Numbered from the stretch's first letter, positions 8,127 to 17,987 are shown. The stretch: 64,000 nt of DNA from MED-G116 sp038107835 (GCA_038107835.1 JAYNHH010000010.1:1-64000); one strand, 5' to 3'. Notes: a model not told the origin generated them from the letters alone. Translations and numbers: made by a program.

Positions 8127-9116
8127 ATGAGTATCCAGACGATTGAAAGCCTGCTTCGGCACGAAGACCCGACACGGCCCCAGCAAATTGGATTTCTGTT
8201 GCTCAATGAGTTTTCGATGCTTGCCTTCGCCTCGGCACTGGAGCCGCTGCGCGCGGCAAACAGACAATCCAACAAGGAGCTGTTCAACTGGGTGATCGCC
8301 AGCCCTGGCGGGGCGGTGGCGACAGCCAGCAATGGTGTCGAGGTGAGAGCCGATGGCGATCTCGCAATTTTGCAGGAATGCCGCATGGTGTTCGTATGCG
8401 CCGGGGTAAATGTGCGCGGCAATACCGACAAGAACATTCTCAACATGATCCGCCGCCTTGACCGCAATGGCGCGGTCATCGGCGCGATCTGCACCGGCAC
8501 CTATGTGATGGCTGCCGCTGGCCTGCTTGAAGGCCGGCGCTGCACCATACATTGGGAGAATATTGACGGCCTGTCGGAAGAATTTCCCGAGCTGGAAATC
8601 ACCAATGATCTGTTTGAGGTGGATGGAACGCGTGTCACCTGCTCGGGCGGAACGGCATCATTGGACATGATGTTGAATCTGATCACCCAGGCGCATGGGG
8701 CGGCGCTTGCTGCCGAGGTATCGGACCAGTTCATCCATGACCGGATCCGCGAACCGACTGACCGGCAGAGGATGGAATTGCGGTCACGGCTGGGAGTCAG
8801 TCATCCAAAGCTGCTGGCCGTCGTGAAGACCATGGAAGACAATCTGGAAGAACCGCTAGCGCAGACCGATATCGCCCGAATGACAAATCTGTCGACGCGG
8901 CAGCTTGAGCGGCTGTTCAGAAAATATCTCAACACCACACCGACGCGCTACTACCTCAATCTGCGCCTTGCCAGAGCGCGCCATCTGCTGCGCCAGACCT
9001 CGATGTCCATCCTGTCGGTGGCGCTGGCCTGCGGTTTTGTCTCAGCCTCGCATTTCTCCAAATGCTATCGCGAATGTTATGGCTGCACGCCGCGTGCCGA
9101 ACGGGCGCCAGCCTGA
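8127..9116 (+). CDS. GlxA-type AraC-family regulator with DJ-1/PfpI domain
   Basis: Transcription factor of 329 residues. The N-terminal half (about 20-190) is a DJ-1/PfpI-like ligand-sensing domain (IGFLLLNEFSMLAFASALEP, GAICTGTYVMAAAGLL, WENIDG). The C-terminus (about 225-325) is a double AraC helix-turn-helix (TNLSTRQLERLFRKYL and ALACGFVSASHFSKCYRE). The family includes the glycine betaine/dimethylglycine regulator GbdR and the carnitine and arginine regulators, so a role in betaine use is plausible here but is inference. The start is ATG 8127 after AGGGG; an in-frame TTG lies 6 bp earlier. Confidence 0.88.
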   Translation: MSIQTIESLLRHEDPTRPQQIGFLLLNEFSMLAFASALEPLRAANRQSNKELFNWVIASPGGAVATASNGVEVRADGDLAILQECRMVFVCAGVNVRGNTDKNILNMIRRLDRNGAVIGAICTGTYVMAAAGLLEGRRCTIHWENIDGLSEEFPELEITNDLFEVDGTRVTCSGGTASLDMMLNLITQAHGAALAAEVSDQFIHDRIREPTDRQRMELRSRLGVSHPKLLAVVKTMEDNLEEPLAQTDIARMTNLSTRQLERLFRKYLNTTPTRYYLNLRLARARHLLRQTSMSILSVALACGFVSASHFSKCYRECYGCTPRAERAPA

Positions 9117-9123
9117 GGCAGCG

Positions 9124-9531
9124 CTAGCCGGCAGCAGCCTTGATTGCCGTAACCATGCTGGCAAGGCCGTTCTTTCGCGTTGCCGATAGATGTGAGTCGA
9201 GTCCGATGTCACGCAGAAATTCGGGTTCGGTTGCGCGAATCTCCTCAGCTGTGCGCCCGGAATAGACACGCAGCAGCAGTGCGATCAACCCCTGAACAAT
9301 CGCGGCATCAGAGGCGGCATGGAAAATGATCTCTCCGTCAGCCGACCTTTCGGCGGCAAAATGCACAACTGACTGGCAGCCACGCAGACGATATTCATCC
9401 TGATGATACTGGCCCGGCAATGGGGGCAGACGGCGCCCCTGATCGATCAACAGCTGGTACCGGTCTTCCCAATCATCAAGAAACCCAAATTCCTCGGTGA
9501 TCTCAGTGGCAGCTTCGGCGGCTCTGTTCAT
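9124..9531 (-). CDS. sufE: SufE-family cysteine desulfuration protein
   Basis: Sulfur acceptor for a SufS-type cysteine desulfurase in iron-sulfur cluster assembly, 135 residues, cytosolic. The catalytic Cys52 is in the conserved RLRGCQS context and the typical GRRLPPLPGQY segment precedes it. No other suf genes are adjacent, so it is a stand-alone copy. It is convergent with the GlxA-type regulator gene, with 7 bp between the two stops. Confidence 0.9.
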   Translation of the reverse strand: MNRAAEAATEITEEFGFLDDWEDRYQLLIDQGRRLPPLPGQYHQDEYRLRGCQSVVHFAAERSADGEIIFHAASDAAIVQGLIALLLRVYSGRTAEEIRATEPEFLRDIGLDSHLSATRKNGLASMVTAIKAAAG

Positions 9532-9585
9532 GGCGTTTACCTGTCATATAAATGGCGCGTTGGGATGGCACGTCTTGATGACGGC

Positions 9586-11760
9586 CTAGCTGATATTGCG
9601 ACGGCGGGCCAGAAGATCAAGAAGCCGGGCGGCGGCGGCGGTTGATTTTGTTCCGGGCGGAAACACTGCGGCGGCACCAGCAGCTTCAAGCGCCGGAATG
9701 TCGCCCGGCGGAATGACGCCGCCGACGACAAGCTCGATATGCCGCCCCTCGCCACTGTCAAGACGGCGCCGCAGGGCCGGAACCTGATTGAGATGACTCG
9801 CCGCCAATGTCGAAACACCGACTGCATCGACATCATGCGCGATGGCCAGATCATAGACCTCATCCGGACTCTGAAACAACGGGCCGGTCGTCACCTCAAA
9901 CCCCAGATCGGCAAAGGCCGAGGCAATCACCTTCTGGCCACGGTCATGCCCATCCTGACCGAGTTTGGCGACCAGGATCCGGGGTGGCCTGCCAGTTGCC
10001 GCAACAAAGGACTCAACCCTGTCCTTGAGAATCTCGATATCCCTGACGCCATGCATATGGCGTTTCCACACGCCGCGCACACCATTGATCCTGGCCTGGT
10101 GACGGCCGAAATGCGTGGCAAGCGCGTCTGACATCTCGCCAACCGTAGCCCGCGCACGCGCCGCCTCGATGGCGCGGGGCATCAAATTTTCACTGCCGGC
10201 CGCTGCCGCACCAAGCGCGTCCAGCGCCGCGCCAACACGCGCCGGATCACGCTCAGCCCGGATTTTTTTCAGGCTGGCAATCTGCTGGGCGCGGACATCA
10301 CAATTGTCAATGCGGCGCACCTGCACCTCCTCGGCGATGGATCCGGTGGCTGCCGGCTGGTATCTGTTGACGCCGACGATAATCTGGTCACCTGAGTCAA
10401 TCTGCGCCTGGGTGGCGGTTGCCACCTCCTCGATCCGCAGCTTGGGCAGGCCTTCCTCAATGGCCGCGGCCATGCCACCGAGCGTCTCGATTTCGGCGAT
10501 ATGGGCGCGGGCCCTGCTGGCCAGCTCCTGCGTCAGTGTCTCGACAAGATGTGAGCCACCAAAGGGATCGATGACATGCGCCATGTTGGCTTCAGTCTGC
10601 AGATGCAGCTGTGTGTTTCGGGCGATGCGCGCCGCATAGTCGGTAGGCAGGCCAAGCGCCTCATCGAGCGAGTTGGTATGCAGCGACTGCGTGTGTCCGG
10701 CGACAGCGGCGCTGCCTTCAATGCAGGTGCGCGCGACATTGTTGAAAACATCCTGCGCCGCAAGCGACCAGCCCGAGGTTTGGCAATGTGTGCGCAACAT
10801 CAGTGATTTCGGATTCTTCGGTGCAAAATGTGCCTGCATCATTTCGGCCCAGAGCAGGCGCGCCGCGCGCAGTTTGGCCACTTCCATGAAATAATTCATG
10901 CCGATGGCAAAGAAAAAGGACAGGCGGGGGGCAAAGGCATCGACATCAAGGCCCGCGGCAACACCAGCGCGCACATATTCCAACCCATCAGCAAGCGTAT
11001 AGGCAAGCTCCAGATCCGCTGAGGCCCCAGCTTCCTGCATGTGATAGCCGGACACCGAGATAAAGTTGAACTTTGGCATGTGAGTGGCGCAATAGCCAAA
11101 AATATCCGAGATGATCCGCATCGACGGGGCAGGCGGATAGATATAGGTGTTGCGCACCATGAATTCCTTGAGCACATCATTCTGGATGGTGCCGGCCAAC
11201 GCCTCAGCTGGCACTCCCTGCTCGCCAGCGGCACTGATGAACAGGGCAAGCACCGGCAAAACCGCGCCATTCATCGTCATTGAGACACTCATCAGGTCCA
11301 GCGGAATATCGCGGAACAGAGTGTTCATATCGGCAATCGAGTCAATCGCCACCCCGGCCATGCCGACATCATCAGCAACCAGATCATTGTCTGAATCATA
11401 CCCACGATGGGTTGGCAGATCGAAGGCCACCGACAGCCCCATCTGTCCGGCGGCAAGATTGCGCCGGTAGAAGGCGTTGGACTCCTCAGCCGTCGAGAAA
11501 CCGGCATATTGCCGGATTGTCCAGGGTCGCGTCGCATACATGGTTGGATAGGGTCCACGCAGAAACGGTGCCGCCCCCGGCATGGTGCGCGCTGCCAGAG
11601 CGGTCGCACCTGCATTTGGCGACACGATCGCGGGAATGGCAATCCGTTCAGCGGTGATGTGGTCGTCGGGCATGTGATCGACAGCTATCTGGGATGGCAG
11701 ACTGCTGACCGAGGGTCGGAAATCCATTTTGGTGAAATCTGGAAATTTGCGCCGGGTCAT
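9586..11760 (-). CDS. mutB: Methylmalonyl-CoA mutase, large (catalytic) subunit
   Basis: Adenosylcobalamin-dependent enzyme of 724 residues interconverting (R)-methylmalonyl-CoA and succinyl-CoA, the last step of propionyl-CoA use. The N-terminal TIM barrel carries GPYPTMYATRPWTIRQYAG and FDLPTHRGYDSD; the C-terminal B12 domain has the cobalamin-binding DxHxxG motif in GQDGHDRG (near residue 605). The start overlaps the small-subunit stop by ATGA, so the two are translationally coupled. No epimerase or propionyl-CoA carboxylase gene is adjacent. Confidence 0.96.
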   Translation of the reverse strand: MTRRKFPDFTKMDFRPSVSSLPSQIAVDHMPDDHITAERIAIPAIVSPNAGATALAARTMPGAAPFLRGPYPTMYATRPWTIRQYAGFSTAEESNAFYRRNLAAGQMGLSVAFDLPTHRGYDSDNDLVADDVGMAGVAIDSIADMNTLFRDIPLDLMSVSMTMNGAVLPVLALFISAAGEQGVPAEALAGTIQNDVLKEFMVRNTYIYPPAPSMRIISDIFGYCATHMPKFNFISVSGYHMQEAGASADLELAYTLADGLEYVRAGVAAGLDVDAFAPRLSFFFAIGMNYFMEVAKLRAARLLWAEMMQAHFAPKNPKSLMLRTHCQTSGWSLAAQDVFNNVARTCIEGSAAVAGHTQSLHTNSLDEALGLPTDYAARIARNTQLHLQTEANMAHVIDPFGGSHLVETLTQELASRARAHIAEIETLGGMAAAIEEGLPKLRIEEVATATQAQIDSGDQIIVGVNRYQPAATGSIAEEVQVRRIDNCDVRAQQIASLKKIRAERDPARVGAALDALGAAAAGSENLMPRAIEAARARATVGEMSDALATHFGRHQARINGVRGVWKRHMHGVRDIEILKDRVESFVAATGRPPRILVAKLGQDGHDRGQKVIASAFADLGFEVTTGPLFQSPDEVYDLAIAHDVDAVGVSTLAASHLNQVPALRRRLDSGEGRHIELVVGGVIPPGDIPALEAAGAAAVFPPGTKSTAAAARLLDLLARRRNIS

Positions 11761-13409
11761 GCAGCCGCCCCCGCAATCATCGCGCGCAACCTGCCAAGCT
11801 GGTCAGCATCCGCCAACAGCTCCCCAGCATCGACGAGCAGACATTCGGACGGCAGCGCATCCGCGGCGCTGTCATCGGCATCAAGACAGCTGATAATGAT
11901 ATCGGGCCTCGCAGCCGCAAGTGCCGCATCCTGATCGGCGCCACAGCCCAGCACCACCGGATGCAGACCGGCAATCGCCAGCAGCCTGATCACCGCCTGT
12001 TCACGCTTCGATTGTGCGGTATCGGGGTGTTCAGCCCGCAGGACCAGAATACGCGGCGGAGTGGCTGTCGCCTCTCGGCGGATCACCTCAACCAGTGCTG
12101 CCGGGCGGACGGGATTTTCCGGCAGAGCGGCCAATGATGCCGGATCATCCGGGGCTGGCTGCAACGTTACGCCGACAAGCTGCATCTTGCCAGCCCGCAG
12201 CGCCGCCTCCCGCCTGGCATTCGCTGCCTTGGCCCATGCCGCCAGCGAACCCGCCTCAGCAAACACTGGCAGGCCGCCCTGTGCCTCGATTGTCTGAAAC
12301 CGCGTCCAGGCCGCGCTTGCCAGATCATCCGTTCTGTTCTCGATGAAGGCGGAACCGCCAGCTGGGTCAAGCGAGCGCGCCAGACCGGATTCCTCGATCA
12401 TCATCAGCTGTGTCATGCGGGCAAGACGGCGCGCCGCCTCGCTCTCGCCGGACAGATAGTCATGACCCAATGCCACCATCGCGTCTGCACCACCGATCGC
12501 TCCACCAAGAAGCGCGGTTGTGGTGCGCAGCATGTTCTCCTCGGGATCAAGCAGCGACATCATCCGCAGGGATGGCCGCCCGATCAGCCGTGGCAGCTTT
12601 GCCGGATCAAGCGCGAGGCCAGCAAAAAGGCTGGTCAGCAGCTGGCGCATCGCACGCAGCTTGGCGATGCCATCAAACATGTCAGCAGGCAGCGCCACTG
12701 TCAGGGAAATCCGGCTGGTCAGCGCCGCCAGATCATGACCAGCCGCATGGCCGGCCCGCAAAACCGCAGCAACACCCGCCAACACGGCAGCCAGCTCGGC
12801 AATATTGGTATGACCCTGATTATGCAGGGCCCAGCCATCAGCCATGAAAAGGCCCTTCAGGCCCGGCTGGTCGACCAGCCCGAGACCGGTGGCGATGGCC
12901 GATGGGCAAACCGGCGAATGGGTAAGATGCAGCGATATCGCCTCGTCACCGGCGAGTGTCTGCAGGGACTCCAGCACATCACCAGCCGCGGCAGGCGCCG
13001 TGATGGTGACGCTGATTGCCGGCAGACGCACCTGATCAAACAGAGTTGGCAGCACCGCCGTGATATCCTCATCACTGGACAGCCAGAGGCTACTGGCGCC
13101 GGTCTCAAGCGCGGTGAGGATGCTGCTGTTGGCGGCCGTGAGCGTGGTTTGCTGGAGATCAGCAAGAAAGATCGGCTGGCAGATGTCCCAGCCATATCTG
13201 ACCCGGTCAGCAGGTGCCTGTGGCAGCTGGGGCGCGGGACGTGCCTCGGTTCCGACAGTCGGATCGATCACATAGAGAGCCGACACCGCCAGACCATCCT
13301 CATCAATGCGGTTCAGACTCTCAGGTGGCGCGCCGCCGAGCAGCTTTGCGACCATTTCCGCCCAATCAGCGTGTGATGTGGCCCCAAAAACACTTTCATC
13401 TGATGACAT
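11757..13409 (-). CDS. mutA: Methylmalonyl-CoA mutase, small subunit
   Basis: Non-catalytic partner of MutB, 550 residues. It shares the mutase barrel layout (GWDICQPIF, GGADAMVALGHDYL, DPAGGSAFIEN), but its C-terminal domain lacks the DxHxxG cobalamin motif, as expected for the small subunit. The start is set at MSSDESV after AGGTGCGAC; the open frame upstream has no similarity and overlaps the divergent gene. It is first in the mutA-mutB pair, with a 110-bp region shared with the divergent GT39 gene. Confidence 0.92.
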   Translation of the reverse strand: MSSDESVFGATSHADWAEMVAKLLGGAPPESLNRIDEDGLAVSALYVIDPTVGTEARPAPQLPQAPADRVRYGWDICQPIFLADLQQTTLTAANSSILTALETGASSLWLSSDEDITAVLPTLFDQVRLPAISVTITAPAAAGDVLESLQTLAGDEAISLHLTHSPVCPSAIATGLGLVDQPGLKGLFMADGWALHNQGHTNIAELAAVLAGVAAVLRAGHAAGHDLAALTSRISLTVALPADMFDGIAKLRAMRQLLTSLFAGLALDPAKLPRLIGRPSLRMMSLLDPEENMLRTTTALLGGAIGGADAMVALGHDYLSGESEAARRLARMTQLMMIEESGLARSLDPAGGSAFIENRTDDLASAAWTRFQTIEAQGGLPVFAEAGSLAAWAKAANARREAALRAGKMQLVGVTLQPAPDDPASLAALPENPVRPAALVEVIRREATATPPRILVLRAEHPDTAQSKREQAVIRLLAIAGLHPVVLGCGADQDAALAAARPDIIISCLDADDSAADALPSECLLVDAGELLADADQLGRLRAMIAGAAA

Positions 13410-13519
13410 GTCGCACCTATTGTTTTTATAGTCCCGATAGGTTCTGCAATCGCCAGCAGGATGAAGCCCGGGACTGGACGGCACTGCTGGTCCGCCCAGA
13501 AGCTGACAGAGGATACTCA

Positions 13520-15025
13520 ATGCGCGCAGTGAAGGCTACATCTGTTTCCACCTCCGCGCAGACGCGCCAGCGTGACAGATATGTGCTGATCGCCCTTGTC
13601 GGAGTGGCGTTGCTGCGCACTTTCGCTCTTCTCGTGACGTCGCTTGAGCTCGGTGTTGACGAGGCACAATATTGGTTGTGGAGCCAACATTTCGATTTCG
13701 GCTATTACACCAAACCACCGATGACCAGCTGGATCATCGCCATCACCCACGGGCTGTTCGGGCATGAGAGCTGGGCCGTGCGGATTGCCGCCCCCTGGCT
13801 TCATCTTGGCACCGGCTTGATGATCTGGCAGACCGCGCGGTGGCTATATGGGGATACCGCCGGGCGCTGGGGCGCGGTGTTGTGGATGCTGCTTCCCGCC
13901 GTCAGCCTTGGCAGCTTCGTCATGTCCACCGACACGCCACTGCTGTTTTTCTGGAGCGCAGCACTGATGTTTACCGTCGGTGCGCTCCATCAGCGGATCA
14001 ACCCCACAGCCAGCATGGCTCTTGCCGGTGTCATGATCGGCGCTGCAATGCTGGCAAAATATGCAGCTGTCTATTTTGCCGTCGGTGTCGTTCTTTTCTG
14101 GGTCTGGCAACGCCGGCATCGCACCACCCGGCCAGCGGCGGATACGGGGTCGGCTGATCTCGCGGCGCGGCAAATCGGCTTGCTGCTGGCCGGAATGCTG
14201 CTGGCGGCAAGCCCGAATCTCGGCTGGAACCTGCTGCATGATTTTGCCACGGTGCGGCATCTTGGCGACAATGCAAATCTGGCAAAGCAATCCTACAGTC
14301 TGGCAGGAAGCGCCGCGTTTCTGGGTGCCCAGTTCGTCACGGCCGGACCGCTCTGTTTTGCGCTGATGCTGCTGATCATCTGGCCTCGGCAAAGCACGAA
14401 GGCGGACCGGCTATTGATCTGCCTGTCGGTTCCGCCACTCGCCCTGATGTCACTGCAGGCCTTTGTCAGCGAGGCCAACGCAAACTGGGCCCTCACCGCG
14501 ATGCCGGCGCTGGTGGTGTGGCTATCGGGCTGGATCACGCGTGACGGCTGGCGATGGGGCCTGCTCAGCGCCGGGATCAATGGCGGCATTGCCCTGATTT
14601 TTCTCGTTGCCAGCAGTTCTGCCGATATGGGACCCCTCACACCAAAATCCGATCCGCTGCGCCGGCTCAAGGGCTGGTCGATGCTGGCCGATGATGTGGA
14701 TGCGGCGCTGGCAGCATCAGGCGCACAGACCGTCATCGCCAACAGGCGGGCATCGGCAGCACTGCTGAACTGGCATTTCTACCAGCGTGACATCACCATC
14801 CTGATCCATGATGCGGATAACATCCCAAGCAACCATTTTGAGGCGAACCACCCCTGGAGACCACAGCCGGGACGGCACATTCTGATGCTGAGCGGCACGC
14901 CGGATTCACCAGCATTGGATGGCGTGGAATGGGTAGGCGCACCGGTGCTTTCAGACGTGGTGATCAGCGACAACCGCCGCCGCATAACCTATCTGCATTA
15001 CGGGCGCGAACAGCCCGCTTCCTGA
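13520..15025 (+). CDS. GT39/ArnT-like membrane glycosyltransferase (PMT_2)
   Basis: Polytopic membrane protein of 501 residues with about ten hydrophobic spans. It has the GT-C-fold catalytic DEAQYW motif (Asp47-Glu48) at the start of the first periplasmic loop, followed by FGYYTKPPMTSW. Such enzymes move a sugar from a polyprenyl-phosphate donor to lipid A, protein or surface glycan at the periplasmic face. The start ATG follows AGAGGA. The frame is open upstream only as a shadow of mutA. The acceptor cannot be inferred. Confidence 0.85.
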   Translation: MRAVKATSVSTSAQTRQRDRYVLIALVGVALLRTFALLVTSLELGVDEAQYWLWSQHFDFGYYTKPPMTSWIIAITHGLFGHESWAVRIAAPWLHLGTGLMIWQTARWLYGDTAGRWGAVLWMLLPAVSLGSFVMSTDTPLLFFWSAALMFTVGALHQRINPTASMALAGVMIGAAMLAKYAAVYFAVGVVLFWVWQRRHRTTRPAADTGSADLAARQIGLLLAGMLLAASPNLGWNLLHDFATVRHLGDNANLAKQSYSLAGSAAFLGAQFVTAGPLCFALMLLIIWPRQSTKADRLLICLSVPPLALMSLQAFVSEANANWALTAMPALVVWLSGWITRDGWRWGLLSAGINGGIALIFLVASSSADMGPLTPKSDPLRRLKGWSMLADDVDAALAASGAQTVIANRRASAALLNWHFYQRDITILIHDADNIPSNHFEANHPWRPQPGRHILMLSGTPDSPALDGVEWVGAPVLSDVVISDNRRRITYLHYGREQPAS

Positions 15026-15028
15026 TGG

Positions 15029-15478
15029 TCAGGTTTTCCGCCCGCCGGTGATGCGGGCGAAAATATCCAGCGTTTCCGGGCTTACATGATGCTCAACACC
15101 CTCAGCATCCTCCTCGGCGATCGCCTCTGGCACGCCAATCGACACCAGAAAATCACGGACGATCTTGTGTCGCTGGCGGCTTGCCTCGGCAAGAGCCACG
15201 CCCTTCTCGGTCAGGAAAATCGAGCGATATGGCTTGGTCTCGACCAGATCCTCGCGCGCCAGACGCTGGATGATGGCGTTCACGGTTGGGCTGGTCACGC
15301 CAAAGCGGGCAGCAAGATCCACTGTCCGTGCCTCGCCATTCTCAACAATCAGATCGGCGATCATCTCGACATAGTCCTCGGCAACCTCGCTTTGGTGCGC
15401 CCGCCGAATCCGGTCGAATTTCGCCGCACTCTCACTGACGATCATCTCGTCGCCGGCTTTTGTTTGTCGCTGCGCCAT
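15029..15478 (-). CDS. mntR: Manganese-responsive regulator MntR (DtxR family)
   Basis: Metal-dependent transcriptional repressor of 149 residues. A winged helix-turn-helix (VDLAARFGVTSPTVNAIIQRL) is followed by the dimerisation/metal-binding region with HKIVRDFLVSIGV and EDAEGVEHHVSPETL, typical of MntR/DtxR proteins. It would sense Mn(II) and repress uptake genes, but no manganese transporter is in the window. Two inverted repeats lie upstream (15533-15568). It is convergent with the GT39 gene, with only 3 bp between stops. Confidence 0.9.
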   Translation of the reverse strand: MAQRQTKAGDEMIVSESAAKFDRIRRAHQSEVAEDYVEMIADLIVENGEARTVDLAARFGVTSPTVNAIIQRLAREDLVETKPYRSIFLTEKGVALAEASRQRHKIVRDFLVSIGVPEAIAEEDAEGVEHHVSPETLDIFARITGGRKT

Positions 15479-15532
15479 CGGATTGTCCCGGGTAAACTGA
15501 TCACCAGATTTTTATAAAGAATTCCTAAAAGT

Positions 15533-15568
15533 TTAGCCATGCCAAAAATGTTTGAAATCGTTTCAAAC
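15533..15568. promoter_or_regulatory. Two inverted repeats upstream of mntR
   Basis: TTTAGCCATGCCAAAA (15533-15548) is an imperfect palindrome (12 of 16 positions symmetric). GTTTGAAA-TCG-TTTCAAAC (15550-15568) is a perfect 8-bp inverted repeat with a 3-nt spacer. They lie 55-90 bp upstream of the mntR start. One could be an MntR self-regulation site; this is inference from position. Confidence 0.45.
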
Positions 15569-15776
15569 TACGGGGGGCGGGACTGCTCCCCTCTGCCTGG
15601 ACAATGCCCATGATCGACAGCCATCAACGCCAGCATTTGGCTTGCGTGGTCGCCGCCGGATGACTATGTTCCCCTCATGCAAGCGTCGCCTGCTCCTGCT
15701 TGATTCGCGCAGACACCGGCGCATGGACCGGCCCCCCGGGAGATGGGGAGCCCACCGGATAGGGAGATTGTGATCC

Positions 15777-16079
15777 ATGGATAAGACAACGACAACCGAA
15801 CTGGAAGCCGCTGCATTTCGCCGTCTCGTCGCCCATCTGCAGAAACGCACCGACGTGCAGAATATTGATATGATGAATCTGTCGGGATTCTGTCGCAACT
15901 GCATGTCCAGATGGTATCGCCAGGCCGCCGAGGACCGCGACATCGAGATGACCGACACCGAGGCACGCGCCATCATCTACGGGATGGAATATGCTGACTG
16001 GAAGGCGCAATATCAGACCGAGGCGACAGCTGAACAGAAAGCCGCCTATGAAAAGAACCATGCCGCGGTGGAAAAATAG
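15777..16079 (+). CDS. DUF1244-family protein
   Basis: Small cytosolic protein of 100 residues, strongly resembling the DUF1244 family of proteobacteria; the diagnostic stretch is MNLSGFCRNCMSRWYRQA with two Cys spaced CxxC, then MTDTEARAIIYGMEY. Function is unknown. GGGAGA precedes the start. It is followed by gapR 57 bp downstream on the same strand and may share its transcript. Confidence 0.88.
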   Translation: MDKTTTTELEAAAFRRLVAHLQKRTDVQNIDMMNLSGFCRNCMSRWYRQAAEDRDIEMTDTEARAIIYGMEYADWKAQYQTEATAEQKAAYEKNHAAVEK

Positions 16080-16136
16080 CAAGCCACCGCGTCACACTCA
16101 TTGATCCACAACAGACATCTCAAGATAGGAAAATCC

Positions 16137-16388
16137 ATGGCAATCATCCCCGGAACCGGTGCTGGCGCCGAGCAGCTGCAACAATTCATCGAGCGGATTG
16201 AGCGGCTGGAGGAAGAAAAACGGGCGCTGATGGCGGATATCAAGGATGTCTATGCCGAAGCAAAGGCAACAGGTTTCGAGCCTAAAATCATGCGTCAGAT
16301 CGTGCGGATGCGGGGCATGGACCGCGAATTGCTGAACGAGCAGGATGAACTGCTGACGACCTATCGCACGGCGCTTGGCCTGGTCTGA
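16137..16388 (+). CDS. gapR: GapR-family nucleoid-associated protein (DUF2312)
   Basis: Small (83-residue) coiled-coil DNA-binding protein. The pattern IERIERLEEEKRALMADIKDVYAEAKATG...IVRMR matches GapR, which in Caulobacter clamps overtwisted DNA ahead of polymerases and helps chromosome replication. The start is MAIIPGTG; an in-frame TTG upstream adds residues without similarity. It sits between the DUF1244 and pyrF genes on the same strand. Confidence 0.9.
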   Translation: MAIIPGTGAGAEQLQQFIERIERLEEEKRALMADIKDVYAEAKATGFEPKIMRQIVRMRGMDRELLNEQDELLTTYRTALGLV

Positions 16389-16406
16389 TCCAAGGCGGGC
16401 TGAGCC

Positions 16407-17303
16407 ATGACACATTTTGCAGACAGGCTGACCGAGGCCAACCGGCAAACCGGTACCGTGCTGTGCATGGGGATCGACCCGCATATGACGATGATTCCGG
16501 CGCTGTTTGGCCGCGGTCTACCCGGTAGCGATGCCGCAGTCGCCACGATTCGGAATTTCGCCAATGCCTGTCTTGATCAGGCAATTGGCAAGGTCGCAGC
16601 AATCAAACCACAGGCGGCCTTTTTTGAACAGCATGGCCCGGCCGGCATGCAGGTGCTTGCCGAGCTTGGGCGCGACGCGGTGAAGGCCGGTCTGCTTGTG
16701 GTGATGGACGCAAAACGCGGTGACATTGGCAGCACCTCAACCGCCTATGCCGCTGGCTGGATTGGGCATGACGCCGCCTATCCATCAGACGCGCTCACCA
16801 TCAACCCCTGGCTTGGCATTGATACGCTTGAACCGTTTCTGGAACGGGCCGACGCATCCGGCAGCGGCCTGTTCATCTTGAACCGGACGAGCAATCCAGG
16901 TGCCGTAGATCTGCAGGACCAGCTTGTTGACGGTCAACCGCTCTATCAGCGTCTTGCCGGAATGTTGGCACCGCTTGCCGCGGACCGGTGCGGCACCAGC
17001 GGCTGGTCATCACTTGGCATCGTTGCCGGCGCCACCTGGCCTGAGGATGCACGCCGCCTGCGCGCGGCTTTGCCCGATTCGCCCTTTCTGGTGCCCGGGT
17101 TTGGTGCCCAGGGTGCCGGACCGGAAAAAGCGCTTGCCGGGCTGAAACGTGGTGATTATGGCTGGGAAGGCGGGTTGGTCAACAGCACACGCGGTCTGAT
17201 TTTTCCTGCCGCAGCGGCAGATGCGAATTCACTAAGTGATTGGAATAGCGTAATTTCTGACACGATAGACACCAATAAAATGGCTTTGAACCCCACCGGC
17301 TGA
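16407..17303 (+). CDS. pyrF: Orotidine 5'-phosphate decarboxylase, type 2
   Basis: Last step of UMP synthesis, decarboxylation of OMP. It has 298 residues, the length of the longer subfamily 2 rather than the usual 230-240. The catalytic Asp-Lys pair is in MDAKRGDI (Asp101, Lys103), with substrate contacts in MGIDPH and VPGFGAQGAG. It lies 18 bp after gapR on the same strand. The C-terminal tail (about 20 residues) is unremarkable. Confidence 0.93.
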   Translation: MTHFADRLTEANRQTGTVLCMGIDPHMTMIPALFGRGLPGSDAAVATIRNFANACLDQAIGKVAAIKPQAAFFEQHGPAGMQVLAELGRDAVKAGLLVVMDAKRGDIGSTSTAYAAGWIGHDAAYPSDALTINPWLGIDTLEPFLERADASGSGLFILNRTSNPGAVDLQDQLVDGQPLYQRLAGMLAPLAADRCGTSGWSSLGIVAGATWPEDARRLRAALPDSPFLVPGFGAQGAGPEKALAGLKRGDYGWEGGLVNSTRGLIFPAAAADANSLSDWNSVISDTIDTNKMALNPTG

Positions 17304-17516
17304 TCGGCCAGACCAGCTTGGTTATGACGTCCTGAAATGGTGTATCACGCCACCGGCGGATACCACCGCCCTGCCCAAATCATCACTCGAAATTCACAAC
17401 TGCGTTACCACGCCAGATTTCACTTTGAGCGAAATGTTTAATGCTGCAAATGCTTGGAAGGTTGGAGCGTTCTTCCAATAGGCAGAGTGTTAATCTAGGT
17501 AAGAAAGCTAAGTGTT

Positions 17517-17987
17517 GTGAGCGAAGTAGAGGTCCGTGAAGGTGAGCTCATCTGGTACAATGAGCGCAAGGGATATGGGTTTGTCAAGATTGGCGATGCA
17601 GAGGTTTTTCTGCACCGGTCAACGCTGGACCGATTTGGTTTGATCAGGCTTCTGACCGGTGACAAGGTCAGTGTATCCCTGACAACGAACGAGCATGGTC
17701 AGGTCATTCAGGATCTGCTGACGGTCAACAGGCCTGTCTCGCCAGCACCACCGGCAGCCACAGAACCAGCTGAGGATGAGGTGCGTGCCGTGGTCAAATT
17801 CTTCAATGATCTGCGCGGCTATGGCTTTGTCACGGCTGACGATCTCGAGGAAGATGTCTTTGTCCATTCCCGTGTTCTCAATGATTGCGGTTTTCATTCA
17901 CTGATGCAGGGCCAGAAACTGCTGGTGAAAGTGGATGATTCGGGGCGGGGACCACAGGTTCAGGCTGTGCGCCTTTTACAGGAATAG
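17517..17987 (+). CDS. Double cold-shock-domain protein
   Basis: Nucleic-acid-binding protein of 156 residues with two cold-shock domains. The first (about 6-70) has the degenerate RNP1 motif KGYGFVKIG, and the second (about 88-156) has RGYGFVTAD and DVFVHSRVL. The halves are joined by an Ala/Pro-rich linker. Such duplicated CSD proteins occur in alphaproteobacteria, where they act as RNA chaperones in stress. The start is GTG after AGGTAAGAAAG. The upstream 213 bp contains no other gene and may include a long 5' leader. Confidence 0.88.
   Translation: MSEVEVREGELIWYNERKGYGFVKIGDAEVFLHRSTLDRFGLIRLLTGDKVSVSLTTNEHGQVIQDLLTVNRPVSPAPPAATEPAEDEVRAVVKFFNDLRGYGFVTADDLEEDVFVHSRVLNDCGFHSLMQGQKLLVKVDDSGRGPQVQAVRLLQE

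Noticed and set aside
13214..13519. Upstream extension of the GT39 frame
   Set aside because: It is antisense to mutA and lacks similarity; a good ribosome site precedes ATG 13520.
15552..15773. 73-residue frame before the DUF1244 gene
   Set aside because: Arg-rich with no similarity, non-ATG start and no ribosome site; it looks like random GC-rich reading.
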